A stretch of 47,734 nt of DNA, from NCBI RefSeq assembly GCF_020521235.1, contig NZ_BLAY01000069.1:1-47734 (forward strand), written 5' to 3'. Shown here in pieces: positions 7,746 through 17,074 of this stretch (position 1 is its first letter; each line of letters begins with the position of its first letter). The position numbers were made by a program, and so were the translations under genes. The notes under the pieces were generated by a model. It was not told where the DNA came from, ran no database searches, and saw only the letters and a program-made list of their open reading frames with translations. This DNA is from Microseira wollei NIES-4236. GTDB lineage: Bacteria; Cyanobacteriota; Cyanobacteriia; Cyanobacteriales; Aerosakkonemataceae.

Positions 7746-8816
7746 TTATGCTAATGCAGCAACGGAAACTTTACCAGCGATCCGAAAAGCAATTTCCTTC
7801 AACGCCTTAGCAGAAGCGCTTTCGGGCTGACCAATCACAATCGGCACTCCCACATCGCCTCCCTGGCGCACGGGAATTTCCAACGGCACGCACCCTAGCA
7901 ACGGCACACCGAGTTCTTTGGATGTTTTTTCGCCGCCGCCAGACCCAAAAATGTCGTAATGTCGCTCTGGCATGTCTGGGGGAATAAAATAACTCATGTT
8001 TTCTACAATCCCCAACACAGGCACGCCCAGCTGCTGGAACATTTTTAAGCCTTTGCGCGCGTCCAGCAACGCCACGTTTTGCGGCGTAGTCACGATCGCA
8101 GCACCTGCCATCGGCACGGCTTGAATTAAGGTTAATTGGGCATCTCCGGTTCCTGGGGGCAAGTCTACCACCAAATAATCCAATTCGCCCCACTGTACCT
8201 GGTAGAGAAATTGGCGGATAATGCCATTGAGCATCGGCCCGCGCCAAATTACCGGCTGATCCTTGTCGATCAAAAAGCCCATCGACACCATTTTGACGCC
8301 GTGATTAAAAGCCGGTTCCAAGACTTCCCCAGCAGCGCCTTGCTGTACCATGACTTGGGCGTTTTCTAGCCCCAACATCGTGGGTACGTTTGGCCCATAA
8401 ATATCTGCATCGAGCATCCCCACTTTAGCGCCTGAATTCGCCAAAGCCACGGCAACGTTCACGGCGACGGTGGTTTTACCCACGCCTCCTTTACCGCTGG
8501 AAATCGCGATGATATTCTTCACCCCCGGAATTCCTTGGCGATTTGGCAGATCTTTTTGTTTCGGTGTTTCTGCCGTCACATCAACGACCACATCCGTTAT
8601 CCCAGGCAGTTGCCGGACGGCTTTCTGACAATCTTCAACGATAAATTCCCGTAACGGACAGGCAGGGGTAGTCAGCACGAGGGTAAAGCTGACGTTACCG
8701 CCATCTATTTTGACATTACGGATCATATTTAATTCGACCAAACTCTTGCGGAGTTCCGGGTCTTGCACGGGTCGCAAGACATCTAAAACCGAGGTGACAT
8801 CAACAGTAGCAGACAT
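7746..8816 (-). CDS. mrp: Mrp/NBP35 family iron-sulfur cluster carrier ATPase
   Basis: 356 residues. The start at 8816 (MSATVDVTSVLDVLRPVQDPEL) is preferred over one six codons upstream because GGTGGAG precedes it. Residues ~7-90 form the MIP18/DUF59 domain with 'TTPACPLREFIVEDC'. The ParA/MinD-like ATPase domain follows: the deviant Walker A 'ISSGKGGVGKTTVAVNVAVALA' near residue 112, 'LDADIYGPNVPTMLGL', and 'YLVVDLPPGTGDAQLTLIQ'. The usual CxxC near the C-terminus of NBP35 proteins is not seen in this copy. The family is thought to deliver Fe-S clusters to apoproteins in the cytoplasm. It is codirectional with rodA. Confidence 0.93.
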   Translation of the reverse strand: MSATVDVTSVLDVLRPVQDPELRKSLVELNMIRNVKIDGGNVSFTLVLTTPACPLREFIVEDCQKAVRQLPGITDVVVDVTAETPKQKDLPNRQGIPGVKNIIAISSGKGGVGKTTVAVNVAVALANSGAKVGMLDADIYGPNVPTMLGLENAQVMVQQGAAGEVLEPAFNHGVKMVSMGFLIDKDQPVIWRGPMLNGIIRQFLYQVQWGELDYLVVDLPPGTGDAQLTLIQAVPMAGAAIVTTPQNVALLDARKGLKMFQQLGVPVLGIVENMSYFIPPDMPERHYDIFGSGGGEKTSKELGVPLLGCVPLEIPVRQGGDVGVPIVIGQPESASAKALKEIAFRIAGKVSVAALA

Positions 8817-9038
8817 TGTGTTCTCCACCTGCACTGCATTGGTGCAGGCAGGTTAATGACTTACGTTGATAAAATCTTAACGTTCGGCGGGTTCCCATTG
8901 ATAGTTGCCGCCAGTCAAAGACAAAAATCTCAGAACTCTCAATATCTGACACCAAATTGCAATTAAGTGATGGGGGTTTGGGGGCTATAAGTTCCGCGCT
9001 CACCCGCTGCTTGAGCGTCGGGATACATCAACCCCCAA

Positions 9039-9075
9039 GGCGACTCTTGGGGGGTCGAACCCCCCAAGAGTCGCC
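9039..9075. repeat. Perfect 16-bp palindrome (stem-loop)
   Basis: GGCGACTCTTGGGGGG and its exact complement CCCCCCAAGAGTCGCC flank a 5-base TCGAA loop. It lies between mrp (minus) and the TnpB element (plus), 222 bp upstream of the mrp start, so it is not an mrp terminator. No T-run follows on either strand. It may be an insertion-element remnant or a transcription barrier. Confidence 0.8.
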
Positions 9076-9291
9076 TATCAGCGTATAAACTCCCGAACAA
9101 CATCGGTTTTGGTTCGTTTCGTTCGCTTGCAGTAGCGATCTAGAATCTTCAACTCTGCCGATGGAACTCTTACCTAAAATAGCACGGTAGCATGAAAGCC
9201 ACCGTGATTTATCCGGTGGATGAAATGCGACAAGGGCTTATTTATTCGCCGTCATATTACCCAGTCGGGTAATAGGTGCTATCATAGTAGC

Positions 9292-10558
9292 ATGAGTCAA
9301 GTAACTATCACGCTAAAACTAAAGTTTTCATGCCTCAATCATGCCAAAGCAAAAATGTTTGGCGAGATGACAGAGTCAAATACTCGATTAGCTAATTGGC
9401 TGTTAACGATTCCGCTCCCAGAACGGAGAAAGCTAACGACAGCCAAGATAGAAACGTCACTCATGTCTGCTATTGCAAATCAGACAATTCGGCATACTAC
9501 ATCTGGGGTAGGGAAGAAAGTCAAACAATATAAATCCTTGCCACCAGAGATCAATAAGCAGAACTGGTCAATCCATAAAGTTGGTGAAACTTTTAGCTTA
9601 AGTTTTCCCAGTATCAAAGCAACTTGCGCGAGTTCCAGTAGAAGTAGCATCAAAGCACTGGCAACCAATTTTAGACAGGTTGTTAGTTGGCGACGCTTTG
9701 ATTGATAAAGGTTCCGCAAAATTAATCAAACATCGAAATAAGTGGTATGCCTATATTTCTGTAACCCTGGAAGTTCCAGAGGTGAAGACAACGAACAGAA
9801 TTGGCTGCGATAGAGGACAAAATAATCTAGCAGTGGTAGCACCTGCTTTTGGTTTCGGCAAGTTTTTCAACGGTAAAGAAGTTAAACATCGCCGTCGCTC
9901 TAATCAAAAACGTCGCCATTCTTTGCAGTCGGCTAAAAAGTTTCGGGCCTTAAAGAAGTGGGATAAGAAAGAGCGGCGATGGGCTACCAGGTAGGCGCAA
10001 GACAACACAGTTAAAAAGGGGATTTGGGAAAAGGGGGAAGGGGGAAGGATGAACAAGCCAAACCCCTTTTCCCAAATCCCCAAATCCCCTTCGAGAGAGG
10101 CCATTTTGTCCCGTCTTAGATTGGTAGCCCGGCGATGGATGGAAGCTGTTAATCACACTATCAGCAGAAGGATTGTAAGATTTGCTGAATATCACAATGC
10201 TGATGTTGTGATTGAAGACTTGGAAGGATGTCGAAACACCATGAAACAGAGTCAGAAAAATCGCTTTGATCATGGGGAATCAAGGCACGCTTGGGCGTAC
10301 TATTCTTTAGAGCAGAAACTTGATTATAAGTTAGCACTTAAGGGATTAAAACTAATCAAACGTCCGGATCGATATACCAGCAAATCTTGTTCAACTTGCG
10401 GAACTATTGGCAACAGGAAGAAACATGATTTCAACTGCCCATTAGGACACCACCATAATGCTGATTTGAACGCTGCCTTGAACTTAGCCCTTCGGGGATG
10501 GTTTCTCATGTTCTTTAGACCTACAGAGAGATGCTGCTGTAATGGTTTCATCTGGTAA
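9292..10558 (+). pseudogene. tnpB: tnpB, RNA-guided nuclease gene broken by frameshift and MITE
   Basis: Starts MSQVTITLKLKFSCLNHAKA, a usual TnpB N-terminus. The frame shifts by one near 9620 (FPSIK then QLARVPVEVASKHWQPILD in another frame), continues through the RuvC-I region (RIGCDRGQNNLAVVAP), and then hits a 148-bp MITE at 9982-10129. Removing the MITE and one copy of its 8-bp duplication restores KKERRW-MEAVNHTISRRIV. After it come the RuvC-II glutamate (VVIEDLEG), a zinc-ribbon (SCSTCGTIG...FNCPLGHHH) and RuvC-III (NADLNAALNLA). All catalytic acids remain, so the family identity is firm. The gene cannot make a full protein. Confidence 0.88.
9982..10129 (+). mobile_element. MITE, 148 bp, copy 1 (GGCTACC termini), inside tnpB
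   Basis: Inverted ends GGCTACC...GGTAGCC flank a GA-rich centre. The 8-bp sequence CGGCGATG occurs directly on both sides (9974-9981 and 10130-10137), a target-site duplication. Conserved inner blocks 'AGGTAGGCGCAAGACAA', 'AAGGATGAACAA' and 'GTCCCGTCTTAGAT' recur in inverted orientation at 17807-17963. It has no coding capacity, so it must be moved by a transposase elsewhere. The intact duplication suggests a fairly recent insertion. Confidence 0.88.
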
Positions 10559-11264
10559 GCGAGAATGGGTTGCTTGGCACAACCCCTAACTTGATGAAAG
10601 GTATTCTCCCTAGTGGAGAGTATCTGTAGACGCAAGAATCCCCGTCAATTCAGTGCGGGTGCGACCCGTGAGCCAGAAACCAGCACAACTGGGAGATTGG
10701 CGGCAAGTCGTACACAAGGAGTAAAACCTCCAAAACGTACCTTGACAACTTGTTATCCGTGTAGGTGAAATTCCTACCCTTTGTGGTGACAAAGTGACAG
10801 CTTATCCCCCACCTGTGCGACTGACTATCAATCGGGTGAAGCGGGGATAAATGATGGTAATTGAGAGTCTCACTCAAAACCCCATCTAGCAAAATTGGTT
10901 ATGGATAGCGAAAGCAAAGTTACATTAACCTGTCGAAAAATTGAACTGGCTAAACGAGACTGACAAGCCAGACCAAAACGGTAACGGTCATCCGAGGTTA
11001 ACTATAACGCAAGTAGTAACAATCACCCTCATAGTATGACCCGGCAGACAGTAACATCCTAAAACCAATGCCAAACGGATAACAGGAACGGGATAACCCC
11101 TCCATTTGCTCTCAAGCAAAGGTCGATAGCCTGAGTAGGTGTCAACCGAAAGCAGTGAAGGGGTAGGATTGGCTAAGAAGCAAATGCCCTGAGTAACGTT
11201 AGGGATATGCAGACGTAGCCACTACAAGTTGAAAGATAGAGTCAATCAGTAGAGTACAAAAGTC

Positions 11265-13008
11265 ATGAGCCAATCGCTAAAATCGATTAGGTATGAATCG
11301 AAGACAATCCCTTGGAAGAAAATCCAAGTGAAAGTTTTCAAGCTCCAAAAAAGAATCTATCGAGCTTCGTTGAGTGGAGATGTCAAGAAAGTTCACCGCT
11401 GGCAAAAACTCCTGACAAAATCCTGGTCAGCAAAGTGTCTAGCCGTGAGGCGAGTCACTCAAGAAAACAGAGGAAGAAAAACGGCAGGGGTTGATGGAAT
11501 TAAATCCCTCAACCCAAAACAGAGAATGGAATTAGTCAACACACACCGAAATCAAAGCCAGCGGACTACCAACCCGCAGGGTATGGATTCCAAAACCTGG
11601 AAAAGCCGAAAAACGACCTCTGGGAATCCCAGTCATGGGAGATAGGGCAACTCAAGCACTTCTCAAACTAGCTTTAGAACCAGAATGGGAAGCATTGTTT
11701 GAACCCAACTCCTACGGATTGGGACCAGGACGTTCTGCCCATGATGCAATTGAAGCAATTCATACGGCAATCTGTCAAAAAGCCAAATACGTGCTGGATG
11801 CAGACATAGCCAAATGTTTTGACCAAATCAATCATGAAAAGCTACTTGCCAAACTCAACACATTTCCTCTGTTTAAACGAGTCATCAAAACATGGCTCAA
11901 ATCAGGTGTTCTAGATAAAGGGGAGTTATTCCCCACAACAGAAGGAACGCCACAGGGTGGAGTTCTGAGTCCATTATTGGCAAATATCGCCTTGCACGGG
12001 TTAGAAACAGAAATACTCCAGGCTTTTCCAACTAAAGTAAAGCGAGGAGATAAATGGCATCTGTGTCAGCCCCAAGTAATTCGATATGCCGAGGATTTTG
12101 TGATTCTTCATCCAGGCAAAGAGGAAATTGAAAGATGTCAAGAAATAGCCGGCAAATGGTTAGCAGAAATCGGGCTATAACTGAAACCTGAAAAGACCCG
12201 AATCAGCCACACCCTTAGCCGGATAGGCGAAGATAAACCAGGGTTTGACTTCCTCGGATTCAATATCCGGTCATACCCCGTTGGACAAACTAACTGTGGA
12301 AAAAATAACGGGAATAGAACAGGTTTCAAAACAATTGTCAAACCCGCCAAAGAAAGTATCAAGGCTCATTATCAAAAGGTAGCAGAGGTAATAACTCAAT
12401 GTCGCCCTGCAACCCAAGATGAGCTAATTAGCCAACTTATACCAATAATCACGGGGTGGTGTAACTACTACGCCACTGTCTGTAGTAAAGATATCTTTAC
12501 TCAGTTAGACCACATGGTATGGAAGAAGCTATTCCGAGGATGGGGTAAGTTCAGACATCCCAAGAAGTCGGGAAGATGGATAGCCAATAAATATTGGCGA
12601 CTCCAGAAAGATAAAGGATGGACATTTGGTAACGGCGATTTAGTCCTACCAAAACATTCCAATACCAAAATCAACCGACATACAAAAGTCAAAGGGGAAA
12701 GCTCCCCCTATGATGGGAGATGGACATACTGGAGTAAGCGAAAAGGCTCATACCCTGGAGTCTCAAAGAGGGTGACGATAACCATCAACAGACAAAAAGG
12801 GAAGTGCGCTGAATGTGGACTAACTTTTCTACCTGATGACATTGTGGAGATTCATCATAGAAATGGAAATCCCAAAGATAATCGGTTAGAGAACTTGACT
12901 GCTGTACACCTTCATTGTCATGACCTGATACATGGAGGCTACGGTCATCTCACCACTGAACTAAGTATCCATGACCAGGATCAACTTGGAGAGAAGCCGT
13001 GTGATTAG
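11265..13008 (+). pseudogene. ltrA: Group II intron reverse transcriptase/maturase, frameshift and nonsense
   Basis: About 580 residues, starting MSQSLKSIRYESKTIPWKKIQ. The frame shifts near 11541 in a CACACA run (ELVNTH then TEIKASGLPTRRVWIPKPGKAEKRPLGIP). An in-frame TAA at 12178 lies where GLELKPEKTR would be expected. After it the same frame runs to 13008. Domains in order: RT0-7 (KTAGVDGIKSL, RPLGIPVMGDRATQALL, FDQINHEKLL, GTPQGGVLSPLLANIALHGLE, RYAEDFVILHPG), maturase domain X (FDFLGFNIRSYP, ITGWCNYYATV), and an HNH endonuclease (CAECGLTF...IHHRNGNPKDNRLENLTAVHLHCHDLIHGG). The RT motif YADD reads YAED here, a catalytic change. The C-terminus overlaps domain V. ltrA is used as the family symbol. 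Confidence 0.88.
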
Positions 13009-13068
13009 AAATAATCATGCACGGTTTTGAAGCCGAGTCGGGTGGGTGACCACCCGGCTTAGGTTAAC
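12994..13068 (+). ncRNA. Group II intron domains V and VI
   Basis: Domain V (12994-13027) pairs AAGCCGTGTGATTA with TAATCATGCACGGTTT around a GAAA loop (13008-13011), leaving the usual bulge. It carries an AGC...GUU-type catalytic stem. Domain VI (13028-13068) is a GC-rich hairpin (GTCGGGTGG/CCACCCGGCTT) whose strand near the 3' end offers the branch-point A. The protein stop codon at 13008 lies inside domain V. Confidence 0.85.
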
Positions 13069-13078
13069 GGAGTGTCAA

Positions 13079-13673
13079 TGTCACTAAATCCCCATCCTAG
13101 AAATTTTCTATTTGATAAGAATCAGAATAAAACTGCAATAATTCGCGAAAATAAATCGCGAATCACAAAGGGAGGTGGAAGAGACAAGGGTTGCTCGCTT
13201 TTTCCACTCTTTTGCCTGATTATTTCAAAGATTGAGCATCTGACTTAATACTCTGTTTATAGCAAAATAATCAAGACAACAGCGCTAGTTTTCTAATTAA
13301 CCATTCAGTTATTTTTACTTTATTTACCTGCACCTACTTAATAGCTAGTTCTACTACTGATGCCAGCGCGAAAGAAATTCTACGCATTCTAAGGCGCTTT
13401 GCGCCAGGCGAAGCTTGCGGAATGCCCCAGAAGCCTACACCTACCCGTTAGGGAGGTGTAGGAGCGTCACGGACTCCTCGGGGTGCAAAACGCCTATGCA
13501 GTCGGTCTATCGGGGAATAAGTCATGGGGCTGTTCTAGATAAGTGGCGAAAACCCCGCCAGGGAAGTAACTAGGAATGCCCGATCGCGAGGTAAGGAGAG
13601 CCATCGCTGTACAGCTGTTGTCAGCGTCGGGAGGATGTCACAAACAAGTCTTTCTCGCTGTTTTCCACCGCCC
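13079..13673. other. Gene-free stretch with a solo IS605-type right end
   Basis: No credible gene. At 13434-13462 a hairpin CCTACACCT...AGGTGTAGG is followed by AGCGTCAC, the shape of an IS605-type right end, but no tnpB precedes it. A second small hairpin, GGCGCTTTGCGCC, lies at 13392-13404. The AT-rich first half (13079-13350) shows nothing I can name. Confidence 0.5.
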
Positions 13674-14153
13674 CTAGCCCCTAGTTTGTTCGGCGGCGTG
13701 GGCTAATTCCGCTGCTACTTTGGCGGCACTGGGTTTAATTAGCGACCAAATCAGGGGGGACAACCACCCGCGCAAGGTGATGGAATAGGATATTTGAGTA
13801 CCGCAGACGGTGGACTCTACCTTGTAGATCACCCGTTCTTCCAGTCCTGGTAAAGTCATAATTCGGACGCTCAATAATTCTCTGGGTCGCACTTGCTCGA
13901 CAAAAATCCGAATTGGAATCGGGATTGAGCGAGTCACGGCTTGGTAAATCAAGCCGGGTTTGGGAACTAACCCTTTGGGAATGTTCGTGCTTGCCAGTAG
14001 AGGATGCCAGGAAACATCGGCTAAGTCAATCACTTTATGCCAGAGGGCGTCCACAGAAGCTGGAGTCAAAACCCGATATGTCTTAGCCAATTTAAACTGC
14101 CACCAGCGCTTTTTGCGCCAGCGCATCAGTTTGGAGGAAAAATTGCCCTTCAT
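13674..14153 (-). CDS. SRPBCC (START/polyketide-cyclase-like) family protein
   Basis: 159 residues starting MKGNFSSKLMRWRKKRWWQFKLAKTYRV in which a basic leader precedes the domain. The pattern 'TPASVDALWHKVIDLADVSWHPLLASTNIP' and 'GLIYQAVTRSIPIPIRIFVEQVRPRELLSVRI' matches the helix-grip SRPBCC fold, with 'GTQISYSITLRGWLSPLIWSLIKP' giving the final strand and C-terminal helix. Members bind hydrophobic ligands; no catalytic residues can be pointed to. It stands alone between relic regions. The start is the only ATG that gives the complete domain. Confidence 0.8.
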   Translation of the reverse strand: MKGNFSSKLMRWRKKRWWQFKLAKTYRVLTPASVDALWHKVIDLADVSWHPLLASTNIPKGLVPKPGLIYQAVTRSIPIPIRIFVEQVRPRELLSVRIMTLPGLEERVIYKVESTVCGTQISYSITLRGWLSPLIWSLIKPSAAKVAAELAHAAEQTRG

Positions 14154-14549
14154 CTTTTTTCTCCGAGATACCCCATCCTTCTACACTGTGGGGAGGGAAT
14201 TGAGCGGTGGTTGAGTGGGGTTAAAAGCCCCCTTCGCCACCAATCCAAAACCTGCCAAATCCCTTACGGGAACTGGTTTTTAATGCCGATCAAGCCGAGA
14301 ACCAGTAAACTCGTTTAAGTCCCTTCCCGCAACATAACTAAGATGGCTTGCCATGACGCAACGCCTGACCAATCAGGCTTACAGATAATCCGAACTAGAG
14401 AAGTATTCGCAAGTGTGTCCCAAGCTATGTCTACTTGCGGTATTGTTAGAGTCGAGTTCCGTTCCTTAGATTGTTTTGATACTTTAGGTGTCACCAATTC
14501 GTCTACCACCAACCCAAGGCTTTTGCAGCTAACGCGTTGAATTGCTGCG
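14154..14549. other. Gene-free stretch, left part of relic region
   Basis: No convincing gene. A minus-strand frame (14315-14590, ending LVMLREGT) is open for about 90 codons but lacks a good start and resembles no family I know. Near 14195-14216 the sequence GAATTGAGCGGTGGTTGAG is an inverted partner of 15636-15652, just upstream of hemF, so the whole 1.45-kb block may have entered as one unit. Confidence 0.4.
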
Positions 14550-14863
14550 GGTTTATAGGTGGTGTAGTCGAGATTTATACAGATTCTCGCTTACGCATAA
14601 GACGCTTTTTCAGGCGCTTCACATTAAGTTCACCAATAGTATCTCCCCATTAGCGCCAGTGTGCTTAATCTGATTCAGCTCTGATTGCGCCAGGGCGAAA
14701 GCTTCACCCTGGTGATTAACCTCAGCGTGGACAGATAGGGAGTCACTTCTAGCCTTGAAGGGGAGGGTTTACACCTCCATCCCAGGAACAGTTATGAGAT
14801 TTTCAAGGTTCTAACCTTTCCTTCTCACCGCAGCTGATGAATTAGGCTGCGAACCAGTCGCAC
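14550..14863 (-). mobile_element. Probable 5' relic of a third group II intron
   Basis: On the minus strand from 14863: GTGCGACTGGTTCGCAGC, then CTGCGGTGAGAAGG, a GGAGGTGTAAACCCTCCCC hairpin, 'GGCTAGAAGTGACTCCCT', and 'GGTGAACTTAATGTGAAGCGCCTG'. These blocks follow the layout of domain I at 10659 and 485, with a GUGYG start, a GGTGTAARYCC hairpin and an '-AGTGAC-' block, although the sequence is diverged. No reverse transcriptase or domain V is seen downstream to 14154, so it is a fragment. A right-end-like hairpin (14899-14922) lies about 35 bp outside the 5' end. An alternative is a TnpB tail; the intron reading fits better. Confidence 0.55.
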
Positions 14864-15688
14864 CAACGCTTGACTGGTCCGAATTGGTTCGGTCAATCCC
14901 CATCCGCCGGGAGCGGTGGGGTCGTTGAAGGTAGTCCGCCTCTAGTTAGCCTGCAAGCGTAGCCTTCGATCATAGGCTATTTGTGTAATACTTCGCATCT
15001 TTCTGCTAAAAATTGTGATTAATACGCTGCTGCTTAAAGTAGGCAAAAGCGACTTGGTTTAACTTGACCCGATTCGAGTTAATCTTAAATACACCGAAAT
15101 AAATCGGCAGCGTGGTATCCCCGCAACTTCAGTTCGGGACCCAAACGCGCAGCGGCGAATTTATTCGCCCTCACTTATACGATGTCAGCAACCCGCTCTA
15201 AACAGACGGCGTCTCACTGCCTCATCTTTTTAGGTAGCTGACGCGCCTAAGTCGAAACAACGGGGAAACGAAGTTATCGGTGATAGTAAAAATTGTGGTT
15301 GAAATAACTTTGACGGATCTTAGTGCTGCAAAGTCAACCAATGGTTTTCTAGTCGAGGTGGCTAGAGTCAGTAATCAGGGTTGCTCTGATTGCAGATGTT
15401 TATCATCAAAGGTCCGAGCCGGACTTCAGGGAGGCAAGAGAGCGATATGCCAGTAAACTGAGAGATTAGTAAGCGCGTCCTTTAGCCGGTGTACTGATTG
15501 CCCCGTAGAGCAGTTCTCCCCATAGCTGGAAAAGGTTAGCCAGATAGCCGTTCCTCAAGGTTCCGGGCGAAAAGCTATCCCCAACTTCCAGCCAGCAATC
15601 CCCGTACCAATAGGCGCGAGGAGCGGCTCAACCACCACAATTCAACATCTGTTCGGTTGAAATTCACTTAATCGATTCTTTTGAGATT
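14864..15688. other. Gene-free stretch upstream of hemF with TnpB-type ends
   Basis: Contains three hairpins of IS605-element type: CCCCATCCGCC...GGTGGGG (14899-14922), GGCGAATTTATTCGCC (15152-15167), and AATCCCCGTACCAATAGGCGCGAGGAG, followed by GGCTCAA (15598-15631). The last matches the right end at 29530-29560 (inverted) almost base for base. No open frame over 60 codons is credible. The stretch 15360-15600 could be a guide-RNA-type (omega-RNA) remnant. Any hemF promoter lies within 15632-15688. Confidence 0.5.
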
Positions 15689-16735
15689 ATGACCGCTTTT
15701 TCCACAATCGATACAATCACAACCCATTCTGTGCCACCCGCTGACTCAAGATCCAGGGTGAGCCAGTTTATGCGCCACCTACAAGACCAAATTTGTCAAG
15801 CACTGGAAACTACCGACGGTAGTAGCACTTTCATGGAAGACTCCTGGGTGCGCCCCGAAGGCGGTGGGGGTCGTTCTCGCGTCATCCGCGAAGGTGCTGT
15901 GTTTGAACAAGGCGGCGTCAACTTTTCCGAAGTTTGGGGCGACCACCTGCCTCCTTCCATTTTGACCCAGCGCCCCGAAGCCGCCGGTCATCGCTTCTAC
16001 GCCACTGGCACTTCCATGGTGTTGCATCCCCGCAATCCTTATATTCCCACAGTACACCTGAACTATCGCTATTTTGAAGCAGGGCCAGTCTGGTGGTTTG
16101 GTGGCGGTGTGGACTTAACACCCTACTACCCCTTTGCCGAAGATGCGGCTCATTTCCACAAAACGATAAAATCCGCTTGCGATGCCCATCATGGCGAGTA
16201 CTATCCTACTTTTAAACGTTGGTGCGATGAATATTTTTATCTCAGACACCGTCAGGAAACGCGGGGCGTGGGCGGTATCTTTTTTGACTATCAAGACGGC
16301 AGGGGCAAACTGTACCGAGGCGCAGATGCAAACGGAACGGCTGGCGTTTACAGCGAGGGCGTGGGAGATTTAGCTCCGCGTACTTGGGAAGATTTGTTTA
16401 GTTTTATACAATCTTGCGGCGGGGCATTTGTCCCGGCATACGTACCGATTGTAGAAAAACGGCGCGGGTTGGAGTATGGCGATCGCGAACGGAATTTCCA
16501 GCTGTATCGTCGGGGGCGGTACGTGGAATTTAACCTGGTTTATGACCGGGGTACGATTTTTGGCCTGCAAACCAACGGGCGCACCGAGTCGATTTTGATG
16601 TCGTTGCCACCATTGGTACGGTGGGAATACGGGTATCAACCAGAACCAAAGTCCCGCGAAGCAGAGTTATACGACACTTTCCTCAAGCCGCAAGATTGGG
16701 CGAACTGGTCCGAGTCTAACTCAGAAGTGAAATAA
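15689..16735 (+). CDS. hemF: Oxygen-dependent coproporphyrinogen III oxidase
   Basis: 348 residues, full length. Catalyses oxidative decarboxylation of coproporphyrinogen III to protoporphyrinogen IX with O2, for haem and chlorophyll synthesis in the cytoplasm. Signatures: '[37 protein letters not shown]', '[15 protein letters not shown]', '[23 protein letters not shown]', '[26 protein letters not shown]', and '[35 protein letters not shown]'. The ATG at 15689 follows a weak TTGAG. The gene is monocistronic and is preceded by 1.5 kb of relic DNA, so its native promoter may have been replaced. Confidence 0.97.
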   Translation: MTAFSTIDTITTHSVPPADSRSRVSQFMRHLQDQICQALETTDGSSTFMEDSWVRPEGGGGRSRVIREGAVFEQGGVNFSEVWGDHLPPSILTQRPEAAGHRFYATGTSMVLHPRNPYIPTVHLNYRYFEAGPVWWFGGGVDLTPYYPFAEDAAHFHKTIKSACDAHHGEYYPTFKRWCDEYFYLRHRQETRGVGGIFFDYQDGRGKLYRGADANGTAGVYSEGVGDLAPRTWEDLFSFIQSCGGAFVPAYVPIVEKRRGLEYGDRERNFQLYRRGRYVEFNLVYDRGTIFGLQTNGRTESILMSLPPLVRWEYGYQPEPKSREAELYDTFLKPQDWANWSESNSEVK

Positions 16736-17074
16736 TCTTCCACGAGATGAGCAGCCAGCAATTCGATCCCTCGCTACCAAAGGTAAAAAGTTGCAAATAT
16801 TTTTCAGTTGAAGCAACTTGCTGCGGTATACTTTAGCTTGTTAAAGTATCTCATCAGGCGGCTGGCTGTTCTTTCGGATATATGCTCCTACCAGTTGACG
16901 GATATACTTAACAAAAAAGAAACTATTGTTGTTCGCCCAGTGGGTTCCCCAAAATTCCGCTCATCAACCACCGGCGTCGCCAATTGCTAAAGCTGGCTGC
17001 GTTCGTTTTTGGCTTGATTTGGGTAAAGTTAAGATCAAACGCTGTACATCTATACGAATTTAACGGAAAGTTCA
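16736..17074. other. hemF-STAS intergenic region
   Basis: 339 bases without a gene. A small hairpin, ACTTTAGCTTGTTAAAGT (16831-16848), could end hemF transcription, though no T-run follows. The promoter of the STAS gene presumably lies in the last 100 bases; no box is clear. Nothing else is seen. Confidence 0.4.

Larger units (their letters stand above)
10659..13068 (+). mobile_element. Complete group II intron inserted in TnpB right-end hairpin
   Basis: The 5' end is GTGCGAC (10659), fitting GUGYG. The 3' end is ...GGTTAAC (13068), fitting AY. About 600 nt of structured RNA precede the intron-encoded protein (11265-13008). Domain V (12994-13027) has a GAAA tetraloop and domain VI follows. 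The flanks, CAGTGCGG and GGAGTGTC, join into the hairpin arm seen uninterrupted at 29538-29559, which fixes the borders to the base. Length (2410 bp) is normal for a cyanobacterial group II intron with an HNH-type protein. The protein is broken, so mobility would need help from another copy; the RNA may still splice. Confidence 0.9.
9174..13078 (+). mobile_element. IS605-type TnpB element with nested MITE and group II intron
   Basis: The left end probably follows TTAC (9170-9173), a known target type for this superfamily, and contains a small hairpin CACGGT...ACCGTG (9183-9204). The right end is a hairpin, CCCCGTCAATTCAGTGCGG (10640-10658) joined, after intron removal, to GGAGTGTCAA (13069-13078). 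The copies ending at 31660 and, inverted, at 29530 share GAATCCCC...GGGGAGTGTCAA. TCAA is a right-end cleavage signal in IS608-like elements. No tnpA is present. Inside are a disrupted tnpB, a 148-bp MITE and a 2.4-kb group II intron. The left boundary is tentative; the right boundary is well supported. Confidence 0.75.

Noticed and set aside
9048-9075. tRNA gene suggested by GGGTCGAACCCCCC
   Set aside because: It is the loop of a perfect palindrome; no cloverleaf can be drawn. No tRNA was found elsewhere in the window.
10650-10892. Minus-strand 80-codon frame similar to a plus-strand frame near 270-500
   Set aside because: Both lie in the 5' RNA domain of group II introns on opposite strands; the shared peptide reflects conserved RNA, not a protein.
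14315-14590. Minus-strand frame of about 90 codons as a gene
   Set aside because: No good start, no family resemblance, and it runs on from the intron relic.
14864-15688. CRISPR-associated transposon (type V-K) end or tracrRNA
   Set aside because: No Cas12k, TnsB, TnsC or TniQ genes and no matching terminal repeats; the hairpins fit IS605-type ends.
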